Shown here piece by piece: positions 12,282 to 22,925 of a DNA stretch of 64,000 nucleotides (the first letter of the stretch is position 1; the number at the start of each line of letters is the position of its first letter). Source of the DNA: Myxocyprinus asiaticus (Eukaryota; Chordata; Actinopteri; Cypriniformes; Catostomidae); NCBI RefSeq assembly GCF_019703515.2, contig NC_059368.1:32981891-33045890 (forward strand), read 5' to 3'. The notes below the pieces were generated by a model that searched no databases, had not been told where the DNA came from, and was given only the letters and a program-made list of their open reading frames with translations. The translations under genes were made by a program, and so were the position numbers.

Positions 12282-13671
12282 GTGTTTTTTTTTTTTTTTT
12301 TTTTTTTTTATTACTTTGGCAACAAAATCTCAATGTTCTCTCTTCTCTATCACTGTCAAACAAACAATTCACCAATAAGAAATTACCATAAATAATTCTG
12401 ATTCAAAGAAATGGCCAGCATCATCCAATCACTGCCAACCATGTTAAAATAAAATTATACATTATAAATTCTGAATCAATGTACTGATTATCATTGTCCC
12501 GTATCTGCCAAACATGCTGAGTGGTCCAAACATCTTTTGCAGCCTGAAACTGAACTTTGGGTTGGATTTTAGGAGTGAATGCACTTGGCTGCATAGGAAA
12601 GCTTAAAAATACTCCCTTGATCCCTTGCTCCCTATTTAGTAAATTACTTAACCTCCGGTGTGCTGACTGTCAGCACTGGTCTCAGAACAGTTCGAAATAC
12701 ACCTTATTTTCATCCTAGCTCCATATAAAGCCTCTGAAAGCAACATTTTTCAGCTTTTGGATGAACCCATTGATTCTCAATGTGATAATGCATAGTAAAT
12801 ATAGGATTTGTAAGGAAAACTAGCACTAAAGTACACAATAGTGTACATTGTGTTTAGCAGTGTGGCATTTCGTGATAAATCGCTCAAATAAAAAAAACAA
12901 AAAACAAAATGACATATCGGATAAAACTAGAGACTCAGGTTTCAATGTAAAAACATAATTAGGTTTCTTACCAGGTGTAGTTTTGTTGCCATTTCTTCCC
13001 AAAACTGTTTGGTGCCATGTTTTTTTTTTTTTTCACACGACTCCGTACATCGAAAGTTTAACCTTTTACTGACAGCCCAGTCTTCAGAGCTGACATCAGT
13101 CAGTTTAAATGAATTTAAATTATGCTTTGCGTATAGAAAAGCCAAAATACAATGTCAACACGTGTTCGTGGGGTAACACAAGGTAAAACTTGTCTAATAG
13201 CACTTTAAGAGCCCCTAAAATAAATATTTGAATCTTGTGGCTTTTTGTCCATGTGTGATTGCTTTGAGGTAATTTATTTGCTAGTGTACCCCTAAAGTTA
13301 AAAACTTCTGGAAGTTTAAAATAAAAATCACTTTTAGCAAATATGGAATCCTGGAATATGGAACAAAAATATTGATGACTCCCACAGCTTTCATACATTG
13401 TTTATCCAATCAGATGCTCTCACAGTGAAAATGGCCCACCCCATAATACCACCTGTTTCTGACTGATGTAACAAGTAGCAAATCATGTTCATGGCTGTGA
13501 TATAAACTAAAGGCTATTGGCTATTTGAAAAAGGGACCAGCCCTTAGCTATGTCCTGCCTCGATGTCATGTTTCAATAGAAAATACAATACGTCAATACA
13601 TGAATGAAAAATGCATTTGTAAAGCCAGTTCACAGGGAATTAAAAACATGCTTTAACATTTTAACACGTGA
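12282..13671. other. No gene recognised; poly-T and AT-rich DNA
   Basis: A T-run of about 28 bases sits at 12282-12309, and shorter runs at 13018-13033. I found no domain-bearing frame, RNA gene or element ends in this stretch. Open frames at 12942-13398 on the minus strand look like chance. Confidence 0.5.
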
Positions 13672-13840
13672 AAGTTCCCTATCTGTAACTCACTTGACGT
13701 TGGTGTCGATGTAGTGACACTAGGGGTCACTCTTGGGAGCCCGAGACACCTCTGGTCTTTGATAAAAGGCCAATGAAAATTGGCGAGTGGTATTTGCATG
13801 CCACTCCCCCGAACATATGGGTATAAAAGGAGCTGGTATG
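13672..13840 (+). repeat. DIRS left terminal repeat with TATA box
   Basis: Begins GTTCCCTATCTGTAACTCAC and includes GTCGATGTAGTGACACTAGG and the promoter-like GTATAAAAGG at 13821-13830. Near-identical sequence recurs forward at 18311-18450 and inverted at 18451-18572. Transcription of the element probably starts shortly after the TATA box, ahead of the gag-like frame. Confidence 0.8.
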
Positions 13841-14114
13841 CAACCACTCATTCAGATTTTCTCTTCGGAGCCGAACGGTCATGCTCACTGAGCTGAATAC
13901 TACTGTTCATTCACCTCTGCTGGATCTGACGGCGCATTTCAGCGGCTTCTCCCTCCTCTGCACTGGTGCACTGCAGAGAATGCCCCTGGGCGCTTCGGCA
14001 GAAAAACTAGAGAGTATATTTTCTGAAAGAGCATTTTTCCCCTCTAAAAGAGTATATATTTCTCTAAAAGAGCGCACACACGGAACGTCTTTTTAAAGAC
14101 GAGTCTTTTTAAAG

Positions 14115-14735
14115 ATGCTTTTCCGATTGTGTGTTATTCCTGGTTGTGCTCGTTATCTCTCGCCTTCTAATGGTCACGATCACTGTCTTTCATGTCTGGG
14201 CACTGCTCACGCGGAGACAGCATTCGTGGACGGTCATGTTCTCACTGCGAGAATATGTCCATGGCAACGTTGCGGTCGCGGCTCGCCTTTGTAAGAAAGT
14301 GAGCCACCCCAGAGGCTCCCTCCTCGGTCCTTTTACCCACGGGTTTGAGGCCAGCGTGGCTAGCACTGGGGGCGATTTGGGGACCCCAATGGGACCGCCT
14401 CCGCCAGGTATCCCCCCGTGGACCTCCCATTCCCCAGCACGCTCGTCTGCCCCGGTTGGGCTTCCGGGTGAGTCCGCCGGCTCGTCTCACGGCGAGTTCG
14501 ACCTCTTATTCGGAGTCCGCGAAAGCGATGAGCTCTGGAGCGCAGCATCGGAGAGCGGGCTCGTCCAGTCGGAAGCCTCAGCTTGGCAGGTTGGCGCTCC
14601 AGCGGCGGTCTCCCGCCCTGAGCGCCCAGCTGTGGCACAAATCTGCCCCCGATGTGACAGTCTCCACGGGTCACGAGGACAGGCCTCTTCCTCCCCCGTC
14701 CCAGGCTGTTCTGGGGGTGGTCACAAGGAGCCAGG
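14115..14735 (+). pseudogene. DIRS gag-like frame, broken
   Basis: A frame from ATG 14115 encodes CVIPGCARYLSPSNGHDHC followed by LSCLGTAHAETAFVDG. The CysxxxxCys and HisxxHisCysxxCys spacing looks like a zinc-binding cluster, as found in DIRS gag proteins. The frame closes near 14290; downstream, fragments in other frames show the acidic, serine-rich stretch expected of these proteins (GEFDLLFG, ESDELW near 14490-14540). At least two frameshifts are needed to connect the parts. The assignment is from position and the zinc cluster. Confidence 0.65.
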
Positions 14736-14837
14736 TAAGTGCTTCGATGTCCTTGGACTCAGCACGGCCACAACGTGGCGTGGCACCTCGAGCTCCGCCC
14801 CGCCACGAGGCCCCACCTGCCGGTACATCCGATGACG

Positions 14838-16110
14838 TTGTCCCTTTGGTCCCCCTTGCACGGAACTTGGACGCATGGCTTGATGAAGAAAGGGTTTTAC
14901 AGCTCCTACTTCATTGTACCAAAAAAGGCGGTGGGTTGCGGCCAATCTTGGACCTGCGAGTACTGAACCGGGCTTTACACAGACTCCCGTTCAAGATGCT
15001 GACGCAAAGACGCATTCTAGCGAGCGTCCGGCATCAAGATTGGTTCACGGCGGTAGACCCGAAGGATGCGAACTTTCACGTCTCGATCCTTCCTCAACAC
15101 AGACCCTTCCTGCGGTTCGCGTTCGAGGGTCAGGCGTATCAGTACAAGTCCTCCCTTTCGGCCTGTCCCTGTATCCTCGCATCTTTACGAAGATCGCAGA
15201 GGCTGCCCTTACCCTGTTAAGGGAGGTGGGCATTCGCATTCTCAACTATCTCGACGACTGGCTAATCTTAGCTCACTCTCGAGACGTGTTATGCGCACAC
15301 AGGGACCTGGTGCTCTCACACCTCAGCCGACTAGGGCTTCGGGTCAACTGGAAAAGAGCAAGCTCCTCCCGGTTCAGAGCATCTCTTTTCTCGGTTTGGA
15401 GTTGGACTCAGTCTCCTTGACGGCACACCTTACGAACGAGCGCACCCAGTCGGTGCTGGCCTGTTTGAAGGCATTCAAACAGAAAACAGCGGTTCCACTG
15501 AAACTTTTTCAGAGGCTCCTGGGGCATATGGCATCCTCGGCAGTGGCCACCCCGCTCGGGTTGATGCATGTGAGGCCGCTTCAGCACTGGCTCCAGACTC
15601 GAGTCTCGAGGCGGGCATGGCACCATGGGACACACCGCTTGGCCATTAGGTCGGTCTGTCACCGTCTTTTCAGCCCTTGGACCAACCTCTCGTTTCTACG
15701 AGCAGGTGTTCCCCTAGAACTGGTCTCCAGGCGCGTCGTGGTCACGACAGACGCCTCCAAAATGGGCTGGGGCACTGTTGGCAATGGGCACGCAGTCGCT
15801 GGCCTCTGGACGGGTCCGCGGCTGCGTTGGCACATCAACTGCCTCGAGTTTCTGGCAATTCTGCTCGCCCTGCGGAGGTTTCGGCCGTTGATCCAGGGCA
15901 AGCACATGCTAGTTCGGACAGACAGCACGGCAGCGGTAGCATATGTCAACTGCCAAGGCGGTTTGCGCTCCCGCTGTATGTCACAACTCGCCCGCCGTCT
16001 CCTCCAATGGAGGAGTAACCTCAACACTTCGGCGGATGCGCCGTCACAACAGGTTACCCTCAAGGGAGAGTGGAGACTCCACCTTCAGGTGGTCCTGTTC
16101 CCCTCCTAAG
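14838..16110 (+). pseudogene. DIRS reverse transcriptase and RNase H, broken
   Basis: The region begins with VPLVPLARNLDAWL and GGGLRPILDLRVLNRAL (RT fingers), then WFTAVDPKDANFHVSI (the Asp-containing motif A, here VDPKDANFH). The frame shifts near 15140 to give VLPFGLSLYPRIFTK and the catalytic YLDD at 15247-15258. A second shift near 15350 leads to SFLGLELDS and the RNase H part: VVVTTDASKMGWG near 15740-15780, NCLEFLAILLAL near 15840, and VRTDSTAAVAYVN near 15915-15950. These Asp and Glu residues are the expected metal ligands. The three pieces lie in three successive frames, so two indels break the protein. Downstream remnants (IDALAHSW near 16160) continue to about 16460. Confidence 0.9.
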
Positions 16111-16558
16111 AATCCTCCCCACTGCCTGCTCTGGTACGCCCTGACCAAGGCCTTCCTCGGCATAGACGCGCTGGCACACAGCTGGTCCCCTGGCATTCAC
16201 AAATATGCGTTTTCCCCCAGTGAACCTGCTTGCATAGACCCTGTGCAAGGTCAGGGAGGACGAGGAGAAGGTCGTCCTGGTAAGCACCCTACTGGCCCGC
16301 CCAGACGTGGTGCTCGGACCTCACGCTCCTCGCGACAGCTCCCCCCGGGCAAATTCCCCTGAGGAAGGACCTTCTTTCTCAGGGAAGGGGCACCATCCGG
16401 CACCCATGCCCAGACCTCTGGAATCTCCATGTCTGGCCCCTGGACGGGACGCGGAAGACCTAAGCTGTCTCCCACCTGCGATGGTAGACACATTCACTCA
16501 GGCTAGGGCTCCCTCTATGAGGTGCCTGTATGCCTTTTAAGTGGCGTCTGTTCGCTAA

Positions 16559-17464
16559 GTGGTGTTCTTCCTGTCGGGAAGACCCCAGAGATGCGCAGTC
16601 AGATCAGTGCTTTCCTTCCTGCAAGAGAGGTTGGAAGGGAGGCTATCCCCTTCCACCTTGAAGGTGTACGTTGCTGCCATAGCAGCACACCACGACGCAG
16701 TTGACGGTAAGTCCTTAGGGAAGCATGATCTGATCATCCAGTTCCTAAGAGGTGCCAGGAGGCTGAATCCCTCCAGGCTGCACCTCGTTCCCTCATCGGA
16801 CCTCTGTAGTTTTTCAGGGTCTACAGAGAGCCCCCTTTGAGCTTTGCAGTCAGCCGAGCTTAAGGCACTCTCCTTGATGACTGCCCTCCTGACTGCGCTC
16901 ACTTCCATCAAGAGGGTAGGTGACCTACAAGCATTCTCTGTCAGCGAAACGTGCCTGGAGTTCGGTCCGGGCTATTCTCATGTGATCCTGAGACCCCGAC
17001 CGGGCTATGTGCCCAAGGTTCCCATCACTCCTTTTAGGGACCAGGTGGTGAACCTGCAAGCGCTGCCCCAGGAGGAGGCAGACCCAGCCCTGTCGTTGCT
17101 GTGTCCGGTGCGCGCTTTACGCATCTATTTGGATCGCATGCAGAGCTTTAGAGTCTCTGAGCAGCTCTTTGTCTGCTTTGGTGCACAGCGGAAAGGAAGC
17201 ACTGTCTCCAAACAGAGGATCGCTCACTGGCTCATTGATGCCATAACTATGGCATATCTTGCCCAAAACATGCTGCCCCCGGTAGGGCTACGAGCCCATT
17301 CTACCCGTGGTGTAGCGGCTTCTTGGGCCCTGGCCAGAGGTGCCTCTCTAACAGACATTTGCAGAGCAGCGGGCTGGGCAACACCCAACACCTTTGCAAG
17401 GTTCTACAACCTCCGGGTGGAACCGGTTTCGTCCCAGGTAGTGGCACGCAACACAAGCGGATAA
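16559..17464 (+). pseudogene. DIRS tyrosine recombinase, catalytic half open
   Basis: The N-terminal part (16559-16840) resembles the SAM-like core-binding domain, with LSPSTLKVYVAAIAAHHDAV. A local out-of-frame patch ends in TGA at 16838-16840, after which the same frame is open from 16844 to 17464. The catalytic half has SIKRVGDLQAF (first Arg), GLRAHSTRG at about 17288-17311 with the HisxxArg pair, and FARFYNL with the nucleophilic Tyr at 17405-17407. All key residues seen in tyrosine recombinases are in place in this 206-residue stretch. The enzyme would join the circular intermediate to the target. It is broken only by the patch before 16844, so this is the best preserved protein of the element. 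Confidence 0.9.
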
Positions 17465-18204
17465 TCCCGGGATAGCCGGCCGGGTGTATCGCTTGCACAT
17501 AGCGCCTTCCACCTCCTTTTGAGCTGAAGACGTGCGCTGTTAATTCCCAGTAGTGTTCACAAAAGTTGTTCCCTGCTTGACTTCCTCCGAGCCCTGTGGC
17601 AGTCGATTTTTCGGAGAGACTCGCTGCCGGCCCAGTACATGCGCTAACTAAGAGCCCAGTTCTGGGGTAGGTGCTCCGCATGTGGCGGTTCCCTGTAAGG
17701 CTAACCCCATGCGATCTATATCTTCCGCTAATTCATTTCCCTGCTGGCAAACTGCGTCTTCCTTGGGCAGAGCCCCTCTGCCCCAGTCTCCATGTTGTAG
17801 TAACTCCTCCCCCATTGGGCAGGATCTACCTTGAAGGCTCTCCACATGGTTGGAAAGACCATGTGATGTATTCTTCCACTTAAATATCCCCCCTCTCTTG
17901 GGGCGAGGTGTGGTCTCCGCGGTGTCCTCCCCTTGGGAGGGACACCCCCCAACTAGACCTGGCGGCCCAGTCGGATAATCCCCCTTCTTTTTTAGGGAGT
18001 GGAAAAAGAGAAGGGGAAAGAGGCCATGACTGGGTTAAGCCTGTCTATATCTCTGGGTAGTCGACTTGTCCCCATAAAGGGCCGTTCGACACTCATAACT
18101 GTGTTGGAGAGGTTACGTGTCGACCTGGTGTGCTGGCTATGAGGCACACAGCAAGTCTGCCCACCACACACCGCCAGTTCACGTAACACAGTTCAGCCTT
18201 GTGG

Positions 18205-18271
18205 CATTTTGTATAGGGACCCCCAGTGTCACTACATCGACACCAACGTTGAGTGAGTGACAGATAGGGAA
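18205..18271 (+). repeat. DIRS internal complementary region
   Basis: This segment contains CCAGTGTCACTACATCGACA and CAGATAGGGAAC, the inverted complement of the extreme left end of the element (13672 onward). In DIRS elements such a region is thought to template joining of the two ends in the circular intermediate. Confidence 0.65.
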
Positions 18272-18610
18272 CGTCATGGTTACTGGTGTAACCTCCGTTC
18301 CCTGATGGAGGGAACAAGACGTTGGTGTCGATGTAGTGACACTAGGGGTCACTCTTGGGAGCCCGAGACACCTCTGATCTTTGATAAAAGGCCAATGAAA
18401 ATTGGCGAGTGGTATTTGCATGCCACTCCCCCGAACATACGGGTATAAAAGGGGGAGTGGCATGCAAATACCACTCACCAATTTTCATTGGCCTTTTATC
18501 AAAGATCAGAGGTGTCTCGGGCTCCCAAGAGTGACCCCTAGTGTCACTACATCGACACCAACGTCTCATTCCCTCCATCAGGGAACGGAGGTTACACCAG
18601 TAACATGACG
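18272..18610. repeat. Near-perfect 340-bp palindrome of DIRS terminal repeats
   Basis: Left arm 18272-18432 and right arm 18451-18610 are inverted complements with about four differences over 160 bases (one near the loop, two near 18315/18568 and one indel near the outer end). The loop is 18 bases and carries the TATA-like GTATAAAA. Both arms correspond to the DIRS terminal repeat. The expected right end of the element would be the inverted copy alone; the extra forward copy directly before it is unusual. Confidence 0.9.
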
Positions 18611-18934
18611 ATTTTTCACATTTTTATCTAACAGACTGACACCTGCAATACTTGCTATTCACATGTCTTTAATGTTTACATAAACTGAGCTTACACCATT
18701 CACAAAAGCTTTCACACCAGCCATATGAATTGCAAGTTGCTTCAACTCATGCCAAATCCTTTTATCCTAGCTCATTAATGAATGAGCAGGGATGGCATGG
18801 TAACAATTGCTACACAGGGTTGCTAATGTATTCATTAAGTTCCATTATGCCTAGAGAGTCACATTCTAAATTTTCTAACACAAAGCGGCCCTGTGCATCT
18901 CTTTCTTTCTTGAACTGGCGTCTCCGGCTCCCTT
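18611..18934. other. No feature recognised
   Basis: Right flank of the DIRS element. No coding region or known repeat end was seen. Confidence 0.4.
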
Positions 18935-19500
18935 TTATCTCGTTCTTCCGCTGATCAGCTGATTAAGCACCAGCCGTGCACCCTCACGGCCCAGCCACGG
19001 CCCATCTCTGGAGGGGAGACGCTGCCCTTCTGGCCGTTCTGTCAGCCGGTGGTCCACCCCACCTCCTGGGAACCTGGGGGAGAGACGAGGGGAGGTGTGG
19101 GGAGAGGGAAAGGGTGAGCAAGAGACAGAGAGTGAGAGAGAGAAAACTTGCCCACCGGTTCCTGGACACGCTGTCACCCGGTCCTCTACTGCTCCTCCGC
19201 CCTCTGGTGGACGACAGCTCGCTCCCCCAACAGTAGACAGCAGCGAGCCCTATGACCCCTGGCAGATGGAACCGCTCCTCCCCTTCTCAGCAGATGGCAG
19301 TGGTTCCTCTGGCTCTCAGCGGCCGGCAGCGACCCCTCCGTCCCTAGGCAGATGGCTGCGGCTGCTCCCCTGGCAGATGGCAGCGGTAAGGACTCCGCGA
19401 CAACACATCCCTCCTCCTTCCCGGGTTTCAGCACCACTGTAACAGTATAAGGATGGGCAAGGAGGAGGCGGGAACCGGCTGAACAGTAAACAATGTTTAA
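18935..19500 (+). repeat. GC-rich dispersed repeat with internal minisatellite
   Basis: The block is markedly GC-rich against AT-rich flanks. It contains several tandem-like units built around GGCAGATGGCAGCGG (near 19258, 19290, 19350 and 19372) and ends with AAGGAGGAGGCGGGAACCGG followed by an AT-rich stretch. Long frames on both strands arise from the GC-rich repeat units and have no domain. I believe it is a fish interspersed repeat but cannot name the family or its ends. Confidence 0.45.
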
Positions 19501-20508
19501 TGGTAAAAACTCAACTTAAAACAACATAAAACAAACATGAACACAGACACACACAAAGCGGCTGCGTGCATCTCTCCAAATAACTGACAAGCACCATCCA
19601 CCATTAAAAGTTCAATGCATCAATTCATGGGTGAACACATTCCACTGTAGCGCTACTGTAGAGCAACCTTAGAGACATAAGTTCTGGTCCCATGGTAAAC
19701 AGGAAGTAATTGTGTAAATAATTACAATAAACAATAGTTAGTGTGAGTCGGAGGATGAATTTTCGGTCTAAGATTACATTTTTACTTCACTGATGGTTAG
19801 GATTAACGTTGGCATTATGGGGTAGGGTTAATAAATTATGTATTCCTGTTATATCATTAACAGATAGTTATACTATCTGTCACTTTTGGCGCTACTTTAT
19901 GGACATTTCGCTCGGAAACTGGAGCTCACGTGTCCATAGTTTCAACCATGCTACCAGCTTCTGCCACTAGAGGGCAGTGATTCCAATTTTTGGTAAACAG
20001 ACCGATTTCGGCAGCAAATCTTGCAACCTATGTTTGTTTTACATCGCACGCCAAAGCAGTGTGTGAGCCAAATCGAAGTAGTGTGTCACGACAATTTCGC
20101 TGCAAACAATGGCTTGCAAATTCAGTGGTTTATTTATTTTTGGGTGACCTATTATTTTAATCTTTGATTTATTTATTTTTTCTTTTATTGTTGTCCTGCT
20201 CTGTCTGTAAAAGCAACTCCATCAACATCAGTATTGATATAAAAATTCTGCATTGGCAACATAGTTAACTAAGTGAGTGATATTTTGCTGTATAAGCACC
20301 GTACATTAAGCATAAAACAAATAGCAATGCTAATGGATTTCGATTTTTCAGAGTGAAAGCATTGGTCACTGCACTAATGAATGTCATATCCTGAGGTGTG
20401 GAGAACTCATGCATGCATGCTCCGCTGAAGGTTGCCGAGTTCTAATTTCTCCCCAAGCTTGTTCTACATGCAAAGCACTTATTGCACAAATCTATATGGA
20501 CCTGGCCC
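19501..20508. other. No gene recognised
   Basis: AT-rich sequence with no supportable frame, RNA gene or element boundary. Confidence 0.4.
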
Positions 20509-20628
20509 GACCTCTTGTGTACTAAGTGCTTTCCAATGTTTTTTCCATATTGACTGTAAACATCAGTGTCTGAATTGTGGCTCCGTCACTCTGATGAAAA
20601 TGTGTCACCCTTTGCAACTGTCATCGCT
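20509..20628 (+). repeat. Direct repeat C, copy 1 (partner 21701-21807)
   Basis: The stretch starting CGACCTCTTGTGTACTAAGT and ending CACCCTTTGCAACTG recurs 1.19 kb downstream in the same orientation, with about 90% identity by eye. Copy 2 ends where a Tc1 fragment begins. No family recognised. Confidence 0.75.
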
Positions 20629-21008
20629 GCTGACAGCTCTTTTGCCCTGAGTTATCGACATCTGTGTCTACAAGTTAAAGTTAATGAGGATTTCAGCCAC
20701 ATCTTAAAAGTGGTAATAGGGGCCTTTTCCAGCTGTGATTGTCACTTAGCAGACAGTTGGGTCTCCTAACAAGCTTCATCCATCAGAGCTGCCATGAACT
20801 GCTTCTCTCTCTCTCTGCCCTTTCTGATGTCCGCTATTGCTCTCACCTGTCATTGACTCCTCTGCTCATGCTGCTCCACTATGGATATTATAATACCTAC
20901 TGATTGAGAGATTTATCTATTGATAAGCTTGTACTGGAACTGAGAACAATAACATATTGCAAGAGATGTTATGTTAGATTTATAGTGAAGAGTACATTAA
21001 TTGAAGGT

Positions 21009-21381
21009 TGTGGCAGCGGGGACGCAGTCAAGCGTCCGTCCGGAGAGAGAGAAAGCGGTAAGGGCACTTGCACCTGAGCTAGATTATTTTTAACACCTGT
21101 TTCAAATTCCAGTGAGCATGGGGAGAATGGCATATAAGCAGCCACGCCACCAGCAGAGGAGAGAGAGAGTCTGGCACAAGGAAGGCCACTGTGCTTCTGA
21201 AGCTGTTGCGTTTAATCTATTGTGTTTGTGAAGCCGATGTGTTTGAGTGACTACATGTTTGTGAAGCTGATGAGTTTGTGAAGTTGTAAAGCACTCAAGT
21301 GGGCGATTAAAAGTCTTACCTGAACCTGAAAAACCCACTTCCCAGTGTTCTCCTTCCCTTCCGCTGTGAAGCTGTGTTACA
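21009..21381 (+). mobile_element. Solo LTR, copy 1, with 5-bp target duplication
   Basis: The 373-bp block begins TGTGGCAGCGGGG and ends GTGTTACA, the TG...CA form of an LTR. It is flanked by AAGGT on both sides (21004-21008 and 21382-21386), a perfect 5-bp target duplication. Inside are a TATA-like GCATATAAGCAGCC near 21130 and a GATTAAAAGTC stretch near 21306, reasonable for promoter and polyadenylation positions. No internal retroviral-like coding sequence adjoins it, so it is best read as a solo LTR left by recombination. A second copy is inverted at 32695-33060. The 5-bp duplication fits Gypsy or related LTR elements. Confidence 0.85.
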
Positions 21382-21700
21382 AAGGTAAAAAGACACACAG
21401 AGCGGTTACAAAAGATTATGAAGAGGAGATACGAAAAGCAGACAAATTTGGAGTCTGTCTTCTAACTTTACTGCTGAATATAGAGTTGGCACTAAATTCT
21501 GTGTAGTGATCCAATGCTGCATAAAAGCCATTTTAAAATATGCTGATGCTGCTTTAGTTCTGTGTAAATGAAATGCATCAATGCAGTCTTAAACATTGTT
21601 GTACTTATAACATACAAAGTGGTCCTTATTGTTTATCCTTTTTATCTTTCGTTCAAAATATTCACAAAAATCTGTCCTCTTAGTTTGAAGTAAACTAATC

Positions 21701-21807
21701 GACCTCTTGTGTGCTAAGTGCTTTCCAAAGTTTTTTTCCATACTGACTGTAAACATCAGCGTCTGGATTGTGGCTCTGTCACTCTGATGTGTCACCCTTT
21801 GCAACTG
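21701..21807 (+). repeat. Direct repeat C, copy 2
   Basis: Partner of 20509-20628. It lacks a few bases (GATGAAAATGTGTC becomes GATGTGTC) and stops at CAACTGCC next to a Tc1 fragment. Confidence 0.75.
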
Positions 21808-21811
21808 CCAG

Positions 21812-22295
21812 AAAGCTTAAAATGGGCCATGGTTGGATCTTCCTGCAGGACAATGATCCAAAACAGACATCAAAATCAACACAAAATGGCTCACTGACCA
21901 CAAAATCAAGGTTCTGTCATGGCCATCCCAGTCCCCTGACCTGAACCCCATAGAAAACCTGTGGGGTGAACTGAAGAGGAGAGTCCACCAGTGAGGACCT
22001 CAGAATTTATATCAGGCATTATAGGAGAAGACTCAGAGCTGTTATCTTGGCAAAGGGAGGTTGCACAAAGTATTGAATAAAAGGGTGCCAATAATTGTGC
22101 CACACATAGATTTGAGAAACATATTCATTTTTTTGATAAAACTTGTGTTGTGTTTGCAATTGTTTGACATCCATTTGAGGATAGATTTGTTTGTGAATAT
22201 TTTGAAAGATAAAAAGGATAAACAATAAAGCCATATTTTTCACAGCCTTCTTTGCTTATATTTACCAAAGGTGCCAATATTTTTGGCCACAACTG
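21812..22295 (+). mobile_element. Tc1 element, 3' part only
   Basis: On the plus strand the sequence encodes [32 protein letters not shown] and a broken tail near the end of a Tc1 transposase, including the second Asp and the third acidic residue of the catalytic triad. It runs on to a right end reading TGCCAATATTTTTGGCCACA then ACTG, followed by TA. The 5' half and left terminal repeat are absent. A TA microsatellite begins a few bases later. Confidence 0.85.
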
Positions 22296-22298
22296 TAC

Positions 22299-22405
<107 letters not shown>

Positions 22406-22564
22406 GTCAGTATGTGCAAATATATAACAGCAATGATTACAAAAAACAAAGAGAGTGATGTTGATGGATGCATTATGGCTATCACTTGTTTGTTTGACAG
22501 TGAGAGAGAAGAGAGAACATTGATATTTTGTTGCCAAAGTAGAAAAAACAAAACAAACAAACAT

Positions 22565-22925
22565 TGTAACATGAGTCAAATCAAGTCAAATATTTGTTTT
22601 TGTATAATTTTTTATTTGTGCTTTTCCCAATACACATTGATCCAAAGCAGCTTTACAGAAAATGAGCTGTAATGTATGTTATGTCTCAAAAACATGAATA
22701 ACCAACACTCCTGGAAACTAATAAACTATTTGATTTAAAAAATCTATCCTTGATATTATTTACTATTGCACAACTGAGTCCAATTTTTAGAATTTTGTTT
22801 TTCATGCCTATTAGGTGCTACTAATTTCAAATCAAAAAGAGAAATGGAAAATACACACAGCAGTCGTGCTCGGGTCTCAGGAGGTTAAATATAACATCAA
22901 GGGACAGAAATGCATTTCGTCCAAC
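22565..22925 (-). mobile_element. SINE-like element B, copy 2
   Basis: Inverted copy of 11924-12281. On the plus strand it begins AGTCAAATCAAGTCAAATAT (tail), shows AAAGCAGCTTTACAGAAAAT, and ends GGGTCTCAGGAGGTT and GGGACAGAAATGCATTTCG. It differs from copy 1 by scattered substitutions and small indels. Confidence 0.6.

Larger units (their letters stand above)
13672..18610 (+). mobile_element. DIRS-like tyrosine-recombinase retrotransposon, decayed
   Basis: The order is a left terminal repeat (13672-13840), gag-like region, reverse transcriptase with RNase H, tyrosine recombinase, an internal complementary region (about 18205-18271) and a palindromic right end (18272-18610). Presence of RT plus a tyrosine recombinase instead of a DDE integrase, and inverted rather than direct terminal repeats, identify the DIRS order. 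Such elements are thought to integrate from a circular intermediate without target duplication. Base composition from about 14200 to 17900 is clearly more GC-rich than the flanks, as expected for a foreign insertion. Multiple frameshifts inactivate gag and RT. Confidence 0.9.

Noticed and set aside
18935..19442. Several frames of 60-115 codons on both strands
   Set aside because: They come from a GC-rich block with internal repeats; overlapping frames on both strands with low-complexity Pro/Arg/Ser composition argue against a gene.
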